A DNA stretch of 52,220 nucleotides from an uncultured Lentisphaeraceae bacterium (GCA_949282555.1 CASDPK010000017.1:1-52220), one strand, 5' to 3'; positions 1 through 8,897 are shown, counted from the first letter of the stretch. Notes: generated from the sequence alone by a model not told the origin. A program made the numbers and translations.

Positions 1-100
1 TCATCGTCCACTACCCACATACCCCCAAAAGGTCTCCTAACCCATGCGTATGTTCCAAGTCTTCCCAAACGCACTGCGCAAATCTATTGACATTCTACAA
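1..100 (+). repeat. Dispersed ~100 bp repeat, copy A (inverted relative to 52039-52139)
   Basis: The first 100 bases match the reverse complement of 52039-52139 with only about three differences (one single-base indel in an A run and two substitutions near position 53-60). Similarity ends abruptly after base 100. It contains a TTGACA hexamer (87-92) close to its inner edge. It may extend beyond the left edge of the window, so its true outer boundary cannot be seen. The two copies would be substrates for inversion of the whole interval. Identity as a MITE, an IS end or a gene fragment is unknown. Confidence 0.9.
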
Positions 101-142
101 TATTTACCAAAATTAGATGCGTTTGCCCTGGACCGAGAGCGG

Positions 143-171
143 TTGCGGTTTTCCTTGGTGCGTGGTATCTT
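143..171 (+). promoter_or_regulatory. Probable sigma-70 type promoter of infA
   Basis: TTGCGG (143-148) and TATCTT (166-171) are separated by exactly 17 bases, and infA starts 42 bases downstream. A ribosome binding site (AGAGGAG) lies at about 201-207. The promoter is inferred from hexamer match and spacing only. Confidence 0.45.
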
Positions 172-212
172 ATGGCGACACATCTTGTTATCAATCCGTT
201 AGAGGAGCGTTC

Positions 213-434
213 ATGGCGAGTGACGATGCAATTGAGGTGAACGGCGTGGTGGTGAAGGTACTGCCTGCGACGATGTACCGCGTGCGGCTGGAGAATGGCC
301 ACGAGGTGTTGGCCCACATTTCCGGAAAGATGCGGAAGTTTTTCATCAAGATTGCCGCGGGTGACAAGGTGACGCTTGAGATTTCGCCCTACGACTTGAC
401 GAAGGGGCGCATCATTTACCGTCACAAGGCGTAA
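213..434 (+). CDS. infA: Translation initiation factor IF-1
   Basis: Encodes a 73-residue S1/OB-fold protein that occupies the ribosomal A site and helps IF-2 and IF-3 during 30S initiation. The sequence shows the family's hallmark stretches: an N-terminal acidic-start strand ([10 protein letters not shown]), the central [13 protein letters not shown] and the C-terminal [15 protein letters not shown]. The length is the usual 70-75 residues. An upstream in-frame ATG at 117 exists, but the start at 213 fits family length and has AGAGGAG seven bases upstream. The next gene begins 5 bases after the stop, suggesting co-transcription with the secreted hydrolase-like protein. This is a core host gene and defines the left flank as chromosomal. 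Confidence 0.97.
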   Translation: MASDDAIEVNGVVVKVLPATMYRVRLENGHEVLAHISGKMRKFFIKIAAGDKVTLEISPYDLTKGRIIYRHKA

Positions 435-439
435 GCCCG

Positions 440-2344
440 TTGCGTGCGCTGCTCCTTCTCGTTGCGTTGCTCCTGTCGCTGGCCTTAAGGGCCTCGGCGA
501 TTGCGGTGGTTTACGCGGAGCGGTCGGTCCCCGAGGGAGAGCGGCGGTTCGCGAAGGCGTTGGCGGTCCATGTGCAACGCTGGTACGCCGAAGCGGGGGT
601 CGAAACGGATCTTGTCGCGGACGGGGCCTTGAAGAAGGTGCGCCCGCGGCTGGCCGTGCTGGTGGATTGTTATGCGCCGCCGGCGGACGTTGTGGAGGCG
701 GTCCGGAAACGTTTGGCGGGGGGAACGCGCTTTGTGGTGTGCTATTCGGGGTCGGATGCGCTTGCCCGCCTTTTCGGTTTGCGGGCCGGGGCCTATCGGC
801 GATCCTCCGGCGGTGCGTGGAGCAAGATGGCGTTTGCCGCGCAACGCCCCTCCGGCGCCCCCAAGGAGATCCTCCAAACGAGCTCCAATCTCTTCACGGT
901 GATGCCTTTGCCCTCGAACGGCGCCAAACCGATGGCGTGGTGGCTTGACCGCCAAGGCCGTCGGACGGAGGTCGCGTGGTGGAAGGCCCCCAACGGATCG
1001 TATTGGATGACGCATGTTCTCTCCGGCGATGGGGACGAGGAGGCCAAGCGCCGGTTGCTTCTTGCCTTCGCGGGCGAGTGCGTCCCGGGTGTTTGGCGGG
1101 CCGCCGCCCAACATCTCTACCGCGAGGCCTCCGCGCCGCTGGAGGATGGATCGCTCCTTGCACGGATTCGCCTTCTGCCCAAGACCTCTCCGCGCCGTCA
1201 GCGTTTGGATGGCCTTTATGAGGGGCTCCTCCGCCAACAGGCGGCCGTCCGTGAGGCGTTGGGGAAGGATGCGTTCGCCGCCTATCAGGCGGTGTGCGAT
1301 CTGCGTGACGTCACGGCGCGGGTGTATGGCATGACCTATTGGTCGCGCCCGAACGAAATCCGGGGCGTGTGGGATCATTCGGGACAGGGACTCTTCCCGG
1401 GGGATTGGGAGCGCACGGCGGCGTTGCTCGCGGCCAGCGGCATCACCGATCTCTACGTGAATGTGGCGGGCGCCGCGTTCGCGCTCTATCCCTCCCACGT
1501 CATTCCCCGGCGCGGGACGGACGATTGTTTGGCGCAGGCCATCGCCGCCTGCAAAAAGCACGGTCTGCGCGTGCATGCGTGGATCTTGGCGTTCTCCGGG
1601 GAACGCGCCGCCCCCGGTGCGCTTGCCGAACTTCGCAAAAAGGGGTGGATGTTGCAGGATGAGAAGGGCAATGAGCTCAATTGGCTCGACCCCACCCATC
1701 CGGCGGTTCGGGCCTATTTGCTGTCGGCGGTCAAAGAGCTCTCGGGCTATGACTTGGACGGCATCCATTTGGATTTCATTCGGTATCCCGGCCTTGCCCA
1801 AAGTTTGGGGCCGCGGTTGCGCGCCCGCTTCGAGGCCGATTGCGGCAAGGCTCCCGGCTGGCCCGCTTGCGTGACGGATGCCAACGGTTCCCGTCGCGCC
1901 GAGTTCCTCCGCTGGCGAGCGGAGCGTGTGGCCGATGCCGTGCAGTCGGTTCGCACGTGGCTTCGCGCCCATCGGCCGGGAATGCAGCTCAGCGCCGCCG
2001 TCTTCGGGAAATATCCTGCCTGCGTGGACAGTGTGGGGCAGGATTGGCTCTCGTGGTTGCGCACCGGGTTGATCGATCAGGCGCTTCCGATGAACTACAC
2101 GGAGAGCCTCGACACCTTGCGCGACTGGCTGGGCACACAGACGGCAGAGCCTCGCCTCGCCGCCCGCATCGTCAGCGGGGTGGGGGTCACCGCCGCCGAG
2201 AGCCGCTTGGGGCCCATTGAGACGCTTCAGCAGATAGACGCCGCCCGGAAGGCCAAGTGCGTGGGATTCGCGCTTTTTGACCTCGACGAAACGTTGCGCC
2301 GTTCCATTCTCCCGGTGCTTTCCGAAGGAATCTCCAAGCCATGA
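440..2344 (+). CDS. Secreted glycosyl-hydrolase-like protein, GHL10 (DUF187) family
   Basis: A 634-residue protein starting at TTG, with a clear signal peptide (MRALLLLVALLLSLALRASA, cleavage after ASA). The C-terminal half (from about residue 300) is a TIM-barrel of the glycosyl-hydrolase-like 10 type: it has EIRGVWDHS, a strand with WILAF, and the diagnostic DGIHLDFIRYPG motif carrying the acidic residues expected at the active centre. The N-terminal ~290 residues are not recognised. The start is TTG five bases after infA, with only a weak Shine-Dalgarno inside the infA end, so translation is probably coupled. The stop overlaps the next gene's ATG (ATGA). The role is presumably periplasmic or extracellular polysaccharide processing; the substrate cannot be told. 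Confidence 0.85.
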   Translation: MRALLLLVALLLSLALRASAIAVVYAERSVPEGERRFAKALAVHVQRWYAEAGVETDLVADGALKKVRPRLAVLVDCYAPPADVVEAVRKRLAGGTRFVVCYSGSDALARLFGLRAGAYRRSSGGAWSKMAFAAQRPSGAPKEILQTSSNLFTVMPLPSNGAKPMAWWLDRQGRRTEVAWWKAPNGSYWMTHVLSGDGDEEAKRRLLLAFAGECVPGVWRAAAQHLYREASAPLEDGSLLARIRLLPKTSPRRQRLDGLYEGLLRQQAAVREALGKDAFAAYQAVCDLRDVTARVYGMTYWSRPNEIRGVWDHSGQGLFPGDWERTAALLAASGITDLYVNVAGAAFALYPSHVIPRRGTDDCLAQAIAACKKHGLRVHAWILAFSGERAAPGALAELRKKGWMLQDEKGNELNWLDPTHPAVRAYLLSAVKELSGYDLDGIHLDFIRYPGLAQSLGPRLRARFEADCGKAPGWPACVTDANGSRRAEFLRWRAERVADAVQSVRTWLRAHRPGMQLSAAVFGKYPACVDSVGQDWLSWLRTGLIDQALPMNYTESLDTLRDWLGTQTAEPRLAARIVSGVGVTAAESRLGPIETLQQIDAARKAKCVGFALFDLDETLRRSILPVLSEGISKP

Positions 2345-2763
2345 GCCACCCCAATCCGCTCTTTGAAGCCGCGCTTCCCCATGTACGTGCCTGGCTCGCG
2401 GGCTGCCTTCGCCATAGCGACGACGCCATCGCGTTCACCGGGGATTATGCCCTTTGGGATTATCAGCGCGACGCCCTCGGCCACGGAACGTTGGAGATGA
2501 TCAACGATCCCGCGCTGACCCTTTCCCCAAACCTTCTCGCGCTGAGCCTTGAGTTGGAATTGCCCCCCATCCGCTCTGCTGAGGATGCTTATGCGCTCCT
2601 GACGCTTGCCGATACGCTGGATGGCGCCGCCGTTGTCGCCAAGGGCGCGAATGAGGCGCTTGCCGTGCAGCTCAAGGTGCCGCTCGCCGAGGTCTCTGCC
2701 GACACGCTCCCTGCGCTCTATCGTCGCCTTGCCGCGGCCAAGCGTTATCTCGAAGAGCCTTGA
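2341..2763 (+). CDS. Conserved-looking hypothetical protein downstream of GHL10
   Basis: A 140-residue soluble protein without signal peptide, overlapping the preceding gene by the ATGA quartet and therefore probably translationally coupled. It is rich in Leu/Ala and Glu/Asp helices, with no motif I recognise. Codon use and high GC match infA and the GHL10 gene, so it belongs to the host operon. It is the last host gene before the prophage end; a hairpin follows about 70 bases downstream. Confidence 0.7.
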   Translation: MSHPNPLFEAALPHVRAWLAGCLRHSDDAIAFTGDYALWDYQRDALGHGTLEMINDPALTLSPNLLALSLELELPPIRSAEDAYALLTLADTLDGAAVVAKGANEALAVQLKVPLAEVSADTLPALYRRLAAAKRYLEEP

Positions 2764-2829
2764 GGCAACGGGCCGCAGAGCCACGGAGCCGAGGGCAGAA
2801 ACGCCCCTTCCGTCTTTCTATCCCATGTC

Positions 2830-2856
2830 CTCCGTATCCCGCCTTGAGATACGGAG
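2830..2856 (+). terminator. Hairpin after the infA operon (terminator-like), overlapping candidate attL
   Basis: CTCCGTATC (2830-2838) pairs with GATACGGAG (2848-2856) around a 9-base loop, a perfect 9-bp stem. A second, overlapping fold uses GAGATAC/GTGTCTC (2846-2862). There is no strong U run. It sits 67 bases after the last host gene. The rest of 2764-3065 is AT-rich non-coding sequence containing the candidate att core and the integrase promoter. Confidence 0.5.
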
Positions 2857-2862
2857 TGTCTC
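2851..2862 (+). other. Candidate prophage attachment site core, left (attL)
   Basis: ACGGAGTGTCTC occurs here and again at 47436-47447, the only direct repeat I found bracketing the prophage genes; the integrase gene begins 200 bases inside. Joining the inner sides of the two copies gives a reconstructed attP with inverted arms AGAGAC and GTCTCT around GGAGT, the kind of symmetry tyrosine recombinases use. The core is short (12 bp), and a related GATACGGAG hairpin motif is repeated locally, so the match could be a host repeat instead. Confidence 0.4.
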
Positions 2863-3003
2863 TAAAACGCCCATTTCCGTCATTTTGATATATGCCTAAT
2901 ATTTTTAAGCATTTCTTATTTTATAAACTGGATACAATGGGATATTGTTTTTTGCATAATATGCCCCCTGTGTCGTCCTGTATCGTACAATATTGCACGA
3001 AGG

Positions 3004-3033
3004 TTGCAAAATGAGTTGAACAACTGTTACACT
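3004..3033 (+). promoter_or_regulatory. Candidate integrase promoter
   Basis: TTGCAA (3004-3009) and TACACT (3028-3033) are 18 bases apart. A small palindrome GTTGAACAAC lies between them (3014-3023) and could be an operator or integrase arm site. A Shine-Dalgarno (AGGAGC) follows just before the ATG at 3066. Confidence 0.35.
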
Positions 3034-3065
3034 TCGGGGCGCAAAACAACAACAGGAGCACGACA

Positions 3066-4199
3066 ATGAGTATTGTAAAGGATACCAAAGGCAAATTCGT
3101 TCGCGTTGGCGAGTGGCTGTGCGTGCGAAATGGCCGAGTGTATGGCGTGAAGAAGGTCAGAGGGAAAACGGTTCGGCAGGTGGCCCCCATCCAAGGATTG
3201 GCGGCACTGGACGGGCGTGGGCGCCCGACGGCTGAGCTGAAGCGCTGGGTGAAGCGTTGGGGTGAAGGGTTGGAGAACGCTCCTTATTATGATGAACGTG
3301 GCGGGAAGAAGGTGCCGACAATCGGGGAACTCTTCGATGCTTATGTGGTGTTCGCGGAACAAGAGTTTTTAAGCAACGGTTCTCCGGCACCAAGCACGCT
3401 CTCTAAATATAAAAGCTCATTCGACATCTTTGTGCGCACGTGCGGTCTTTCTCGTTCTGATCTGATCACGTCGATCACGCGAGAACGGATTGATCTGTTC
3501 GTCTCCGAGTCTCTTGCTCGCGGGTTGATTCCTCTGACCGTGTATGGGAATCTTCGGAACATTCGTTCTTTTTTCGGGGCGTGGGTCATGGAGCGCTATG
3601 CGGCGAAAGGCTGGGAAGTGACATTGCCAAACTTCCCTCGCAGACGCGGGAAGCTGACGGCCCAAAAGGTCTACCAGCGGCCTCCTGAAGAATTGCGAGA
3701 GCGAACAATGCAATGGTATCGCTCGATGGAGAAGGATAATCCGATGATATGGGTGGCGGCAAGCCTGATGTTGCAATTCGGAATGCGCAACTGCGATGCC
3801 GCTCGGCTGAAGTGGGAGAACATTGTCCGAGAGGATGGGAAGTGGGTGCTTGGGTACACACCCAAGAAGACGAAGAACAGCAGTGGGCGAAGAGTCCACT
3901 GTGCGATGAGCGATGCATTCTACGAACGGCTTCGCGCGAATGGCGGGAAGGGCGAATATGTCATTGACGGCGCACTTACAGCTTTTGAGAAGATCAATGT
4001 TTATATGTTCGGTCTCGGATGGAAACCTCCGCAATACTATAAGCGTGCTTATGAACTTCGGAAGATGTGCATTGACCGCATCTATCGCACCTACGGCGTT
4101 GAGGCCGCCGTGCAAGTCTCTGGCGACGACATCAAAACGATCTTGAGATTCTACGCCGATCCAAGCCGCGCGAACATGGAAGCCATTGACATTGAGTGA
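3066..4199 (+). CDS. int: Tyrosine recombinase (phage integrase) with degenerate active-site boxes
   Basis: A 377-residue site-specific recombinase expected to integrate and excise the prophage. Residues ~85-190 form the SAM-like core-binding domain (STLSKYKSSFDIFVRTC). The catalytic domain follows, with ArgI in FGMRNCD (R241), a beta-hairpin lysine in TPKKTKNSS (about K267-270), box II reading YELRK (R332, with the usual His replaced by Tyr), and the nucleophile in ILRFY (Y363). The second His position, normally in an LGH motif, reads SGD. The start ATG has AGGAGC upstream. It lies next to the left att candidate and is convergent with the following minus-strand gene, only two bases between stops. 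Atypical boxes may mean a divergent subfamily or reduced activity. Confidence 0.88.
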   Translation: MSIVKDTKGKFVRVGEWLCVRNGRVYGVKKVRGKTVRQVAPIQGLAALDGRGRPTAELKRWVKRWGEGLENAPYYDERGGKKVPTIGELFDAYVVFAEQEFLSNGSPAPSTLSKYKSSFDIFVRTCGLSRSDLITSITRERIDLFVSESLARGLIPLTVYGNLRNIRSFFGAWVMERYAAKGWEVTLPNFPRRRGKLTAQKVYQRPPEELRERTMQWYRSMEKDNPMIWVAASLMLQFGMRNCDAARLKWENIVREDGKWVLGYTPKKTKNSSGRRVHCAMSDAFYERLRANGGKGEYVIDGALTAFEKINVYMFGLGWKPPQYYKRAYELRKMCIDRIYRTYGVEAAVQVSGDDIKTILRFYADPSRANMEAIDIE

Positions 4200-4201
4200 T
4201 A

Positions 4202-5758
4202 TCACATCAGAGGGAAAGGCTCGAATCTCTCAAACCGCCCTGTCGGAGTGACAAGGGCTTCACCCCATGCAAAGACGGCGTTAGGATAGACCTTCAATCC
4301 GGGAGTGCTTACATGGGAGAGTTTGTAAGAAAACGTCTTTTGTTGTCCTGCCGCCCAATAGTCTGAACCCGCTTCTTCCAGTTGGCCATCTAGCGGAACC
4401 ACAACACGTGTCCACCTATCCTCCATAACGACCGTAGGGGCAGGAGCGTTGCCCTCCGGAATCAAGTCAAATGAGGCTCCATCGTTGTAGAACGTCGCCT
4501 GAGCAACAAGGCTTCCCTTCGGGCACGGATTTGGATTGCCTGTGAAGACGCTGATTTCAAGACGTAGAAAGTCTTGCGTATCAGACCATTGCGCCCTTTC
4601 CTCGAAGAACACGACAGGGTTTGGATAGTTTCCGGCAGACTGATAGATAAGGTCTGCGAGAACGGTTTGCCCACTTCGTTTCGCCTCGTATTGAATCGTA
4701 TCACCCGGCTCAAGCGGTGGGCGCTCAATTGAGATTGGGTAGTCAGATTGATAGACGGGGTAATTATTGGAAGTGGCATTGGTCGTATGTCCATTGGTGC
4801 TTCCAAGGTTCACCACCGCAACACTGCCGTCGGAATCGTAATACACGCCGGGGCGATAATCTCCAGTTGCATTCGTAGGGGGCGGTAACAATGTGCTTGC
4901 ACCGAAGAATCCGTTATACCACGAAGCAGGGTCTTGCGGGTCAATGTTGTCAGCCTCGGAAGAAGGTCTGCCATCCGTGAACCCGTTTGCGGTCGCAGTC
5001 TTCTCACCGTCTCCATAGAAGTCGATAACCGTACCTTCGCAAGGGCCAAGCCAAGCATTGAAGGGAATCCGTTGCTCAGGGCCAACGCCCGTGTACGTAT
5101 CGACGGCAACCATCGGGGCAAATCCTAACATACCTTCCGGCCAAGGACTTGCCCACGTGTTGGGAGACTTTTCGACGTATGCCACAACGTTGCCTGAATT
5201 GTCGGAACCATTCCCGTGTGGCCTCGTCAAGAAGCGTTCCGCGTGGTTCGTGGAAAAGATTTTCCCAGCCTCAAAAAACATAGATGCAGAGACGTAAGGA
5301 GAGACTGCATATATTGCCTTCAACCACTGTTTAGACACATGGAGGCAGAAGCGGTTTTGCGCGATCATCTTCAACCCATAAGGCGGCGCTTTTCGGTGCA
5401 GAATCGTCGCACCTGCAATCAGTGGAGCGCAGTAGACAAACTCATCGCCTGTTGGGTCTGCCTCTAGGACGGCCGCTTCTATCTCTCCTCTTCCACCATC
5501 TGATATTCCCTTTTTCTCGCAATAAGCAGAAAGTTCTATACCATTTGGTGTCTCCCTGTCATGTGCAATAATCATACGGTCTGGGTCAGTCCCCCATTGT
5601 CGCGTGTAACAGACTACTCCGAGTTCAATCGCTTTTGCCATTGAATCTATCTGCCCAACAATCAGACCGCTGTAGAATCCAAGAGGCCCAGCGTGCGGAG
5701 ATGCTTTAGGGATAGCAGACCCTGAGCCAAACAATTTGATTCGTGCTGGTTTGTCCAT
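4202..5758 (-). CDS. Phage virion/fibre-associated hypothetical protein
   Basis: A 518-residue protein at the downstream end of the minus-strand late block. It has no signal peptide, is rich in Gly, Asn, Pro and aromatic residues, and its C-terminal third (about 330-518) looks like a beta-sandwich carbohydrate-binding-type fold (alternating strands, RWTRVVVPLDG). No family is recognised with certainty. The stop overlaps nothing, but the start touches the stop of the neighbouring coiled-coil gene, so the two are co-translated. From position and composition the best guess is a receptor-binding, baseplate-like or decoration protein; a function is not shown. Confidence 0.65.
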   Translation of the reverse strand: MDKPARIKLFGSGSAIPKASPHAGPLGFYSGLIVGQIDSMAKAIELGVVCYTRQWGTDPDRMIIAHDRETPNGIELSAYCEKKGISDGGRGEIEAAVLEADPTGDEFVYCAPLIAGATILHRKAPPYGLKMIAQNRFCLHVSKQWLKAIYAVSPYVSASMFFEAGKIFSTNHAERFLTRPHGNGSDNSGNVVAYVEKSPNTWASPWPEGMLGFAPMVAVDTYTGVGPEQRIPFNAWLGPCEGTVIDFYGDGEKTATANGFTDGRPSSEADNIDPQDPASWYNGFFGASTLLPPPTNATGDYRPGVYYDSDGSVAVVNLGSTNGHTTNATSNNYPVYQSDYPISIERPPLEPGDTIQYEAKRSGQTVLADLIYQSAGNYPNPVVFFEERAQWSDTQDFLRLEISVFTGNPNPCPKGSLVAQATFYNDGASFDLIPEGNAPAPTVVMEDRWTRVVVPLDGQLEEAGSDYWAAGQQKTFSYKLSHVSTPGLKVYPNAVFAWGEALVTPTGRFERFEPFPLM

Positions 5759-6390
5759 CAGACAACCTCACTTTCCGCTTGCGTCTCTGTCGCCTCGTAG
5801 GTTGTCTGCTCGTTTGCATCCTCGACGACCGTCTCAAGAATGCGCTCTGTGGCTCCATCTGTAGCGCTGCCAAGGAAGGAAATCGTCGCGCTCTGAGCAT
5901 CCATCCCGCCAGTGCCAGTCTCGTCGGCAGGAGGTGTGTAGGAGAAGTTCTTGAAGATTTTGGTTGTCGTCATCTTCAACCAAACGGAAGGCGTTGTCTT
6001 TATAAGTTTAGGGGCTTCCACGATACTCAACGTATCGGAAGAGGACGAACCTTCAGATACCGTATTCCTGATGGCGATCTTCTGCTTTTCGTAGACAATT
6101 GCAGGAGTGTCATTCTTCTTTTTGAATGTCCATTTTTGGGTTTCTACGTCATATGTCCATTCGCCGACAAACTGAGCATAACCCCCTTGGTATTCTACGA
6201 TTGGACCAAGTGCAAGAGAACCTCCACCTCCTTGACCGTCCTCTGGTACACGACCCAACTTTGCGTGTGGCCATGGGCGTTCTGCGGTTTCGGAAAGGCC
6301 GCGAATATCTTCAATCTCGCTCTGAAGAGAACGGTTTCGAGATTGAAGTTCTTGTATTTCAGAAAGAAGTCTAACAATTTCTTGATTCAT
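5758..6390 (-). CDS. Hypothetical fibre-module protein with N-terminal coiled coil
   Basis: A 210-residue protein if translation begins at the ATG at 6390, which has GGGAAG four bases upstream; an ATG at 6408 overlapping the upstream stop is the alternative. The first ~35 residues form a heptad-like coil (LLSEIQELQSRNRSLQSEIEDI). After that come Gly-rich and beta-rich segments and an acidic C-terminus. It lies between the 830-residue repeat protein and the 518-residue protein, all head to tail, so it is probably part of the same tail or surface structure, perhaps as a trimerising connector. No homologue is recognised. Confidence 0.6.
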   Translation of the reverse strand: MNQEIVRLLSEIQELQSRNRSLQSEIEDIRGLSETAERPWPHAKLGRVPEDGQGGGGSLALGPIVEYQGGYAQFVGEWTYDVETQKWTFKKKNDTPAIVYEKQKIAIRNTVSEGSSSSDTLSIVEAPKLIKTTPSVWLKMTTTKIFKNFSYTPPADETGTGGMDAQSATISFLGSATDGATERILETVVEDANEQTTYEATETQAESEVV

Positions 6391-6404
6391 GGCTCTTCCC
6401 AAAA

Positions 6405-8897
6405 TCATATGGTCTCTGTGTATCTTTTATATCCTGCAAAAGACATCACAGCCTCATAGGCGAAGTACCCACTGCCGACAATTCGACCGGGCGAAAGCTG
6501 GCGCACGCTCACATCGCCTTCAGCCCCTGCACATTTGTCGTATGCGGCGTCGGCGTTGTCATTGACAATCCCGGAGACACAATTCCATAGTGCAAGAACA
6601 ATCGTCATCTGCGAGTTCTCTTTGTCATACTCCTTATGAACGATGGTGCCCTTTTGGAATACTTTATGGAATGTGTCGAAATGGATGTTTGCCCCTGAAC
6701 CTGTTCGGTTGGTCGTATCGACAAGACTCATACTCCCATCATAGAGACCATAATCATTTTTCCTCGCCGAACCATCGGTGTAGACTTTGGCATAAGATTG
6801 GAGTGTTTCAAGGGTAATGTTCTGAAAAGTGAGAATCTGACGAACGTTCCCATTTTCGTCAGACTTAAACGCAAGCTGAACGGATGCCGCTTTTGCCACA
6901 CTTTCTCGCTTGATCCAAGTTTGCCTTCCGCTTGGCGTCAACTGTCGTTCAATCCGAACCACATGTCCTTCTTTCATGGAAGAAGGATCCTCTGGAGGGG
7001 ACGGATCGTTTGCTGAAGAGCTTTCGGTTACAGTCTCAAGCATGGATTCTTGCTTGGAAGTCCGATAGTTAGGGACGGTCTTTTCTGTCGTCTCCACCTC
7101 TTCCGTATCGTATTTTCCAAGCTCATTCAACTGTGCGGAAAGGCGATACGTTTTGCCGCTTGCCGTGTCGTGCTCTTTCGCCTCACCGCTATTGGGAATT
7201 GCGTCAAGGTTTCGCCCAGTTTTCGTATGGCGGTGTTCATAGATTGTCTTCTCGCATCTAATCCCTGCGCTTCCTGCGCTGTGCGGGATCGGCACAATCT
7301 CGGTTCGCTCACCATCAACGCGCCCTAAACGATTGGGGCTTGCCGACGCGCTCTCTCCTTCTTCGGAAGCCTCTTTCGGACTCGTTGCGTTTCGGTAGGT
7401 TGTCGTTCGATATTCAGCGAATGCCGTTTTGCGAGAAGCATATTCCAGCGCGACTTCGGGTTTCGGAGTCTCATGCGTGACCTGACCATCAAATCGCCCA
7501 AGTTCATTCGGCTGTGCGGACGCGCTTCCGACTCCCTCGGCGGAAGCCGGTTCTTCAGCGTTGCGATACGTCGTTGTCGTGCTTGAGGAGAACGCATCGC
7601 TGGACGACGTTTCCACGACGGCTTGCGCCTCTTTTGGCGTAACCTTCGTACGAACGACATTGACTTTTCCGCCCGGCGTCCGCTCTTGTCGAAGCTCCTC
7701 TCCCACCTCCGGTGCGCCCTCCGCCGGCTCAGTGTTCCGGTCGGTCGTCGCCGTTTCGCTGGCAAACGCCGTTTCCCGTACCACCGTCACCGCCCCGGGC
7801 ACGGAAATCTCCCGCTCGATGCTTTCCGTGACATTGTGCTTTCCTTCAGCCGTCATCTCGGAACGCACCCTTCGGATGGTTCCATCTCCGTTGGCTGATG
7901 TCGGCAACTCACCCGCCACGTTCTTGTTCCTGTCGGTCGTGGTCTCCGTTACCGAAAAGATGTCGGCTGCACCTTCAATGATCGCCCCGTCAACCGCTTT
8001 CGGCGTAACCTTCGTACGAACGACATTGACTTTTCCGCCCGGCGTCCGCTCTTGCCGAAGCTCCTCTCCCACCTCCGGGGTATCCTCTGCCGGTTCAGTG
8101 TTCCGGTCGGTCGTCGCCGTCTCGTTGGCAAACGCCGTTTCCCGTACCACCGTCACCGCTCCAGCCACCTTCTCTTCCTTCGTGTTGACCAGTGTGACGT
8201 CGGTCGTGCAGTCGTCGTTTTTCGACTTTTGAATATCGACAACGCTGCCATCCCCATCCGTTGTCTTCATCTGATGTTCGGAAGCGAAGGCCGCAATCTT
8301 GTCGTCAACGCTGGAGCCTTCCTCCTCGCGGACACCAAGCAAAAGCGCGGATTCCCGCGTCTCTCCCAATTCCTGATGGGATAGCCACGGTCCAACATTG
8401 ACCTGCACGCGTTCACGCTTCACCAACACATAAGAGAAGAGTCCGCTCTCTTCGTCCCTCCGGATACCCTGAAGAGTGTAACTTATGCCAGAACTGCCCT
8501 TTGGCACCTCCATAACCTCAGCGGTCCGCCAAAAGAAGGTGTGTTCCTCTTTGTAAACGCAGCCATCCTCGACGGTATAGGGTCCATCGGCCGCGTCGTC
8601 GTCCGCATTGCGGACGGCGTGATAGAGTCGCCACGAGCGATTGTTGAAGGTTCCGGAGTCTTCGTACCACGCACGAAGGGGCTTCCATCGGATGTCCGGA
8701 CGTTTCCCATCGACGAAGATCTCTTCACATCCCTCTTCGGAGTTCAGCCAATTGACAGCATCTTCCATTCCGTCGAAGAACGGGATCTCAATGTATCGAA
8801 CGAGTGTGTCTCCGCGAAAGAAGCGAACGTTCGCGCCGAACCTTGCGGTATGCCACTCGGCGGTCTTGAGATAGTGAATGATATCTTCGCGTTCCAT
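6405..8897 (-). CDS. Large phage surface protein with ~60-residue internal repeats
   Basis: An 830-residue protein. Residues 1-~200 are a non-repetitive N-terminal domain (begins MEREDIIHYLKTAEWHTARF). From about 245 to 640 it consists of seven or eight divergent ~60-residue units, each with a Thr-rich strand ending in a T-x-T-x-R-N signature (ETATTDRN, TETTTDRN, STTTTYRN, YRTTTYRN, RHTKTGRN) followed by a second Val-rich strand (GGKVNVVRTKVTPK). The last ~190 residues are globular. There is no signal peptide. Two units are 158-bp near-copies at DNA level, so copy number probably changes by recombination. The position after the lysis genes and next to fibre-like genes suggests a fibre or adhesin; the repeat family itself is unknown to me. 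Confidence 0.7.
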   Translation of the reverse strand: MEREDIIHYLKTAEWHTARFGANVRFFRGDTLVRYIEIPFFDGMEDAVNWLNSEEGCEEIFVDGKRPDIRWKPLRAWYEDSGTFNNRSWRLYHAVRNADDDAADGPYTVEDGCVYKEEHTFFWRTAEVMEVPKGSSGISYTLQGIRRDEESGLFSYVLVKRERVQVNVGPWLSHQELGETRESALLLGVREEEGSSVDDKIAAFASEHQMKTTDGDGSVVDIQKSKNDDCTTDVTLVNTKEEKVAGAVTVVRETAFANETATTDRNTEPAEDTPEVGEELRQERTPGGKVNVVRTKVTPKAVDGAIIEGAADIFSVTETTTDRNKNVAGELPTSANGDGTIRRVRSEMTAEGKHNVTESIEREISVPGAVTVVRETAFASETATTDRNTEPAEGAPEVGEELRQERTPGGKVNVVRTKVTPKEAQAVVETSSSDAFSSSTTTTYRNAEEPASAEGVGSASAQPNELGRFDGQVTHETPKPEVALEYASRKTAFAEYRTTTYRNATSPKEASEEGESASASPNRLGRVDGERTEIVPIPHSAGSAGIRCEKTIYEHRHTKTGRNLDAIPNSGEAKEHDTASGKTYRLSAQLNELGKYDTEEVETTEKTVPNYRTSKQESMLETVTESSSANDPSPPEDPSSMKEGHVVRIERQLTPSGRQTWIKRESVAKAASVQLAFKSDENGNVRQILTFQNITLETLQSYAKVYTDGSARKNDYGLYDGSMSLVDTTNRTGSGANIHFDTFHKVFQKGTIVHKEYDKENSQMTIVLALWNCVSGIVNDNADAAYDKCAGAEGDVSVRQLSPGRIVGSGYFAYEAVMSFAGYKRYTETI
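7636..7793 (-). repeat. 158-bp internal gene repeat, unit 1
   Basis: Nearly identical to 8002-8159 (offset 366 bp = 122 codons), both in the same frame of the 830-residue repeat protein. Only a handful of substitutions separate them, clustered around the codons for APEVG versus TPEVG. The intervening unit is much more diverged, so this looks like recent gene conversion or unequal recombination. Confidence 0.9.
8002..8159 (-). repeat. 158-bp internal gene repeat, unit 2
   Basis: Partner of 7636-7793, same length and frame, encoding the same two-strand unit with the ETATTDRN signature. Confidence 0.9.

Noticed and set aside
485..1972. 495-codon open frame on the minus strand opposite the GHL10 gene
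   Set aside because: The opposite strand has a signal peptide and GHL10 motifs; the minus frame is Arg/Gly/Pro-rich with no fold-like pattern and is a by-product of high GC codon use.
2764..3065. tRNA gene as integration target
   Set aside because: No cloverleaf or T-loop motif (GTTCGAATC type) was found near either candidate att site.
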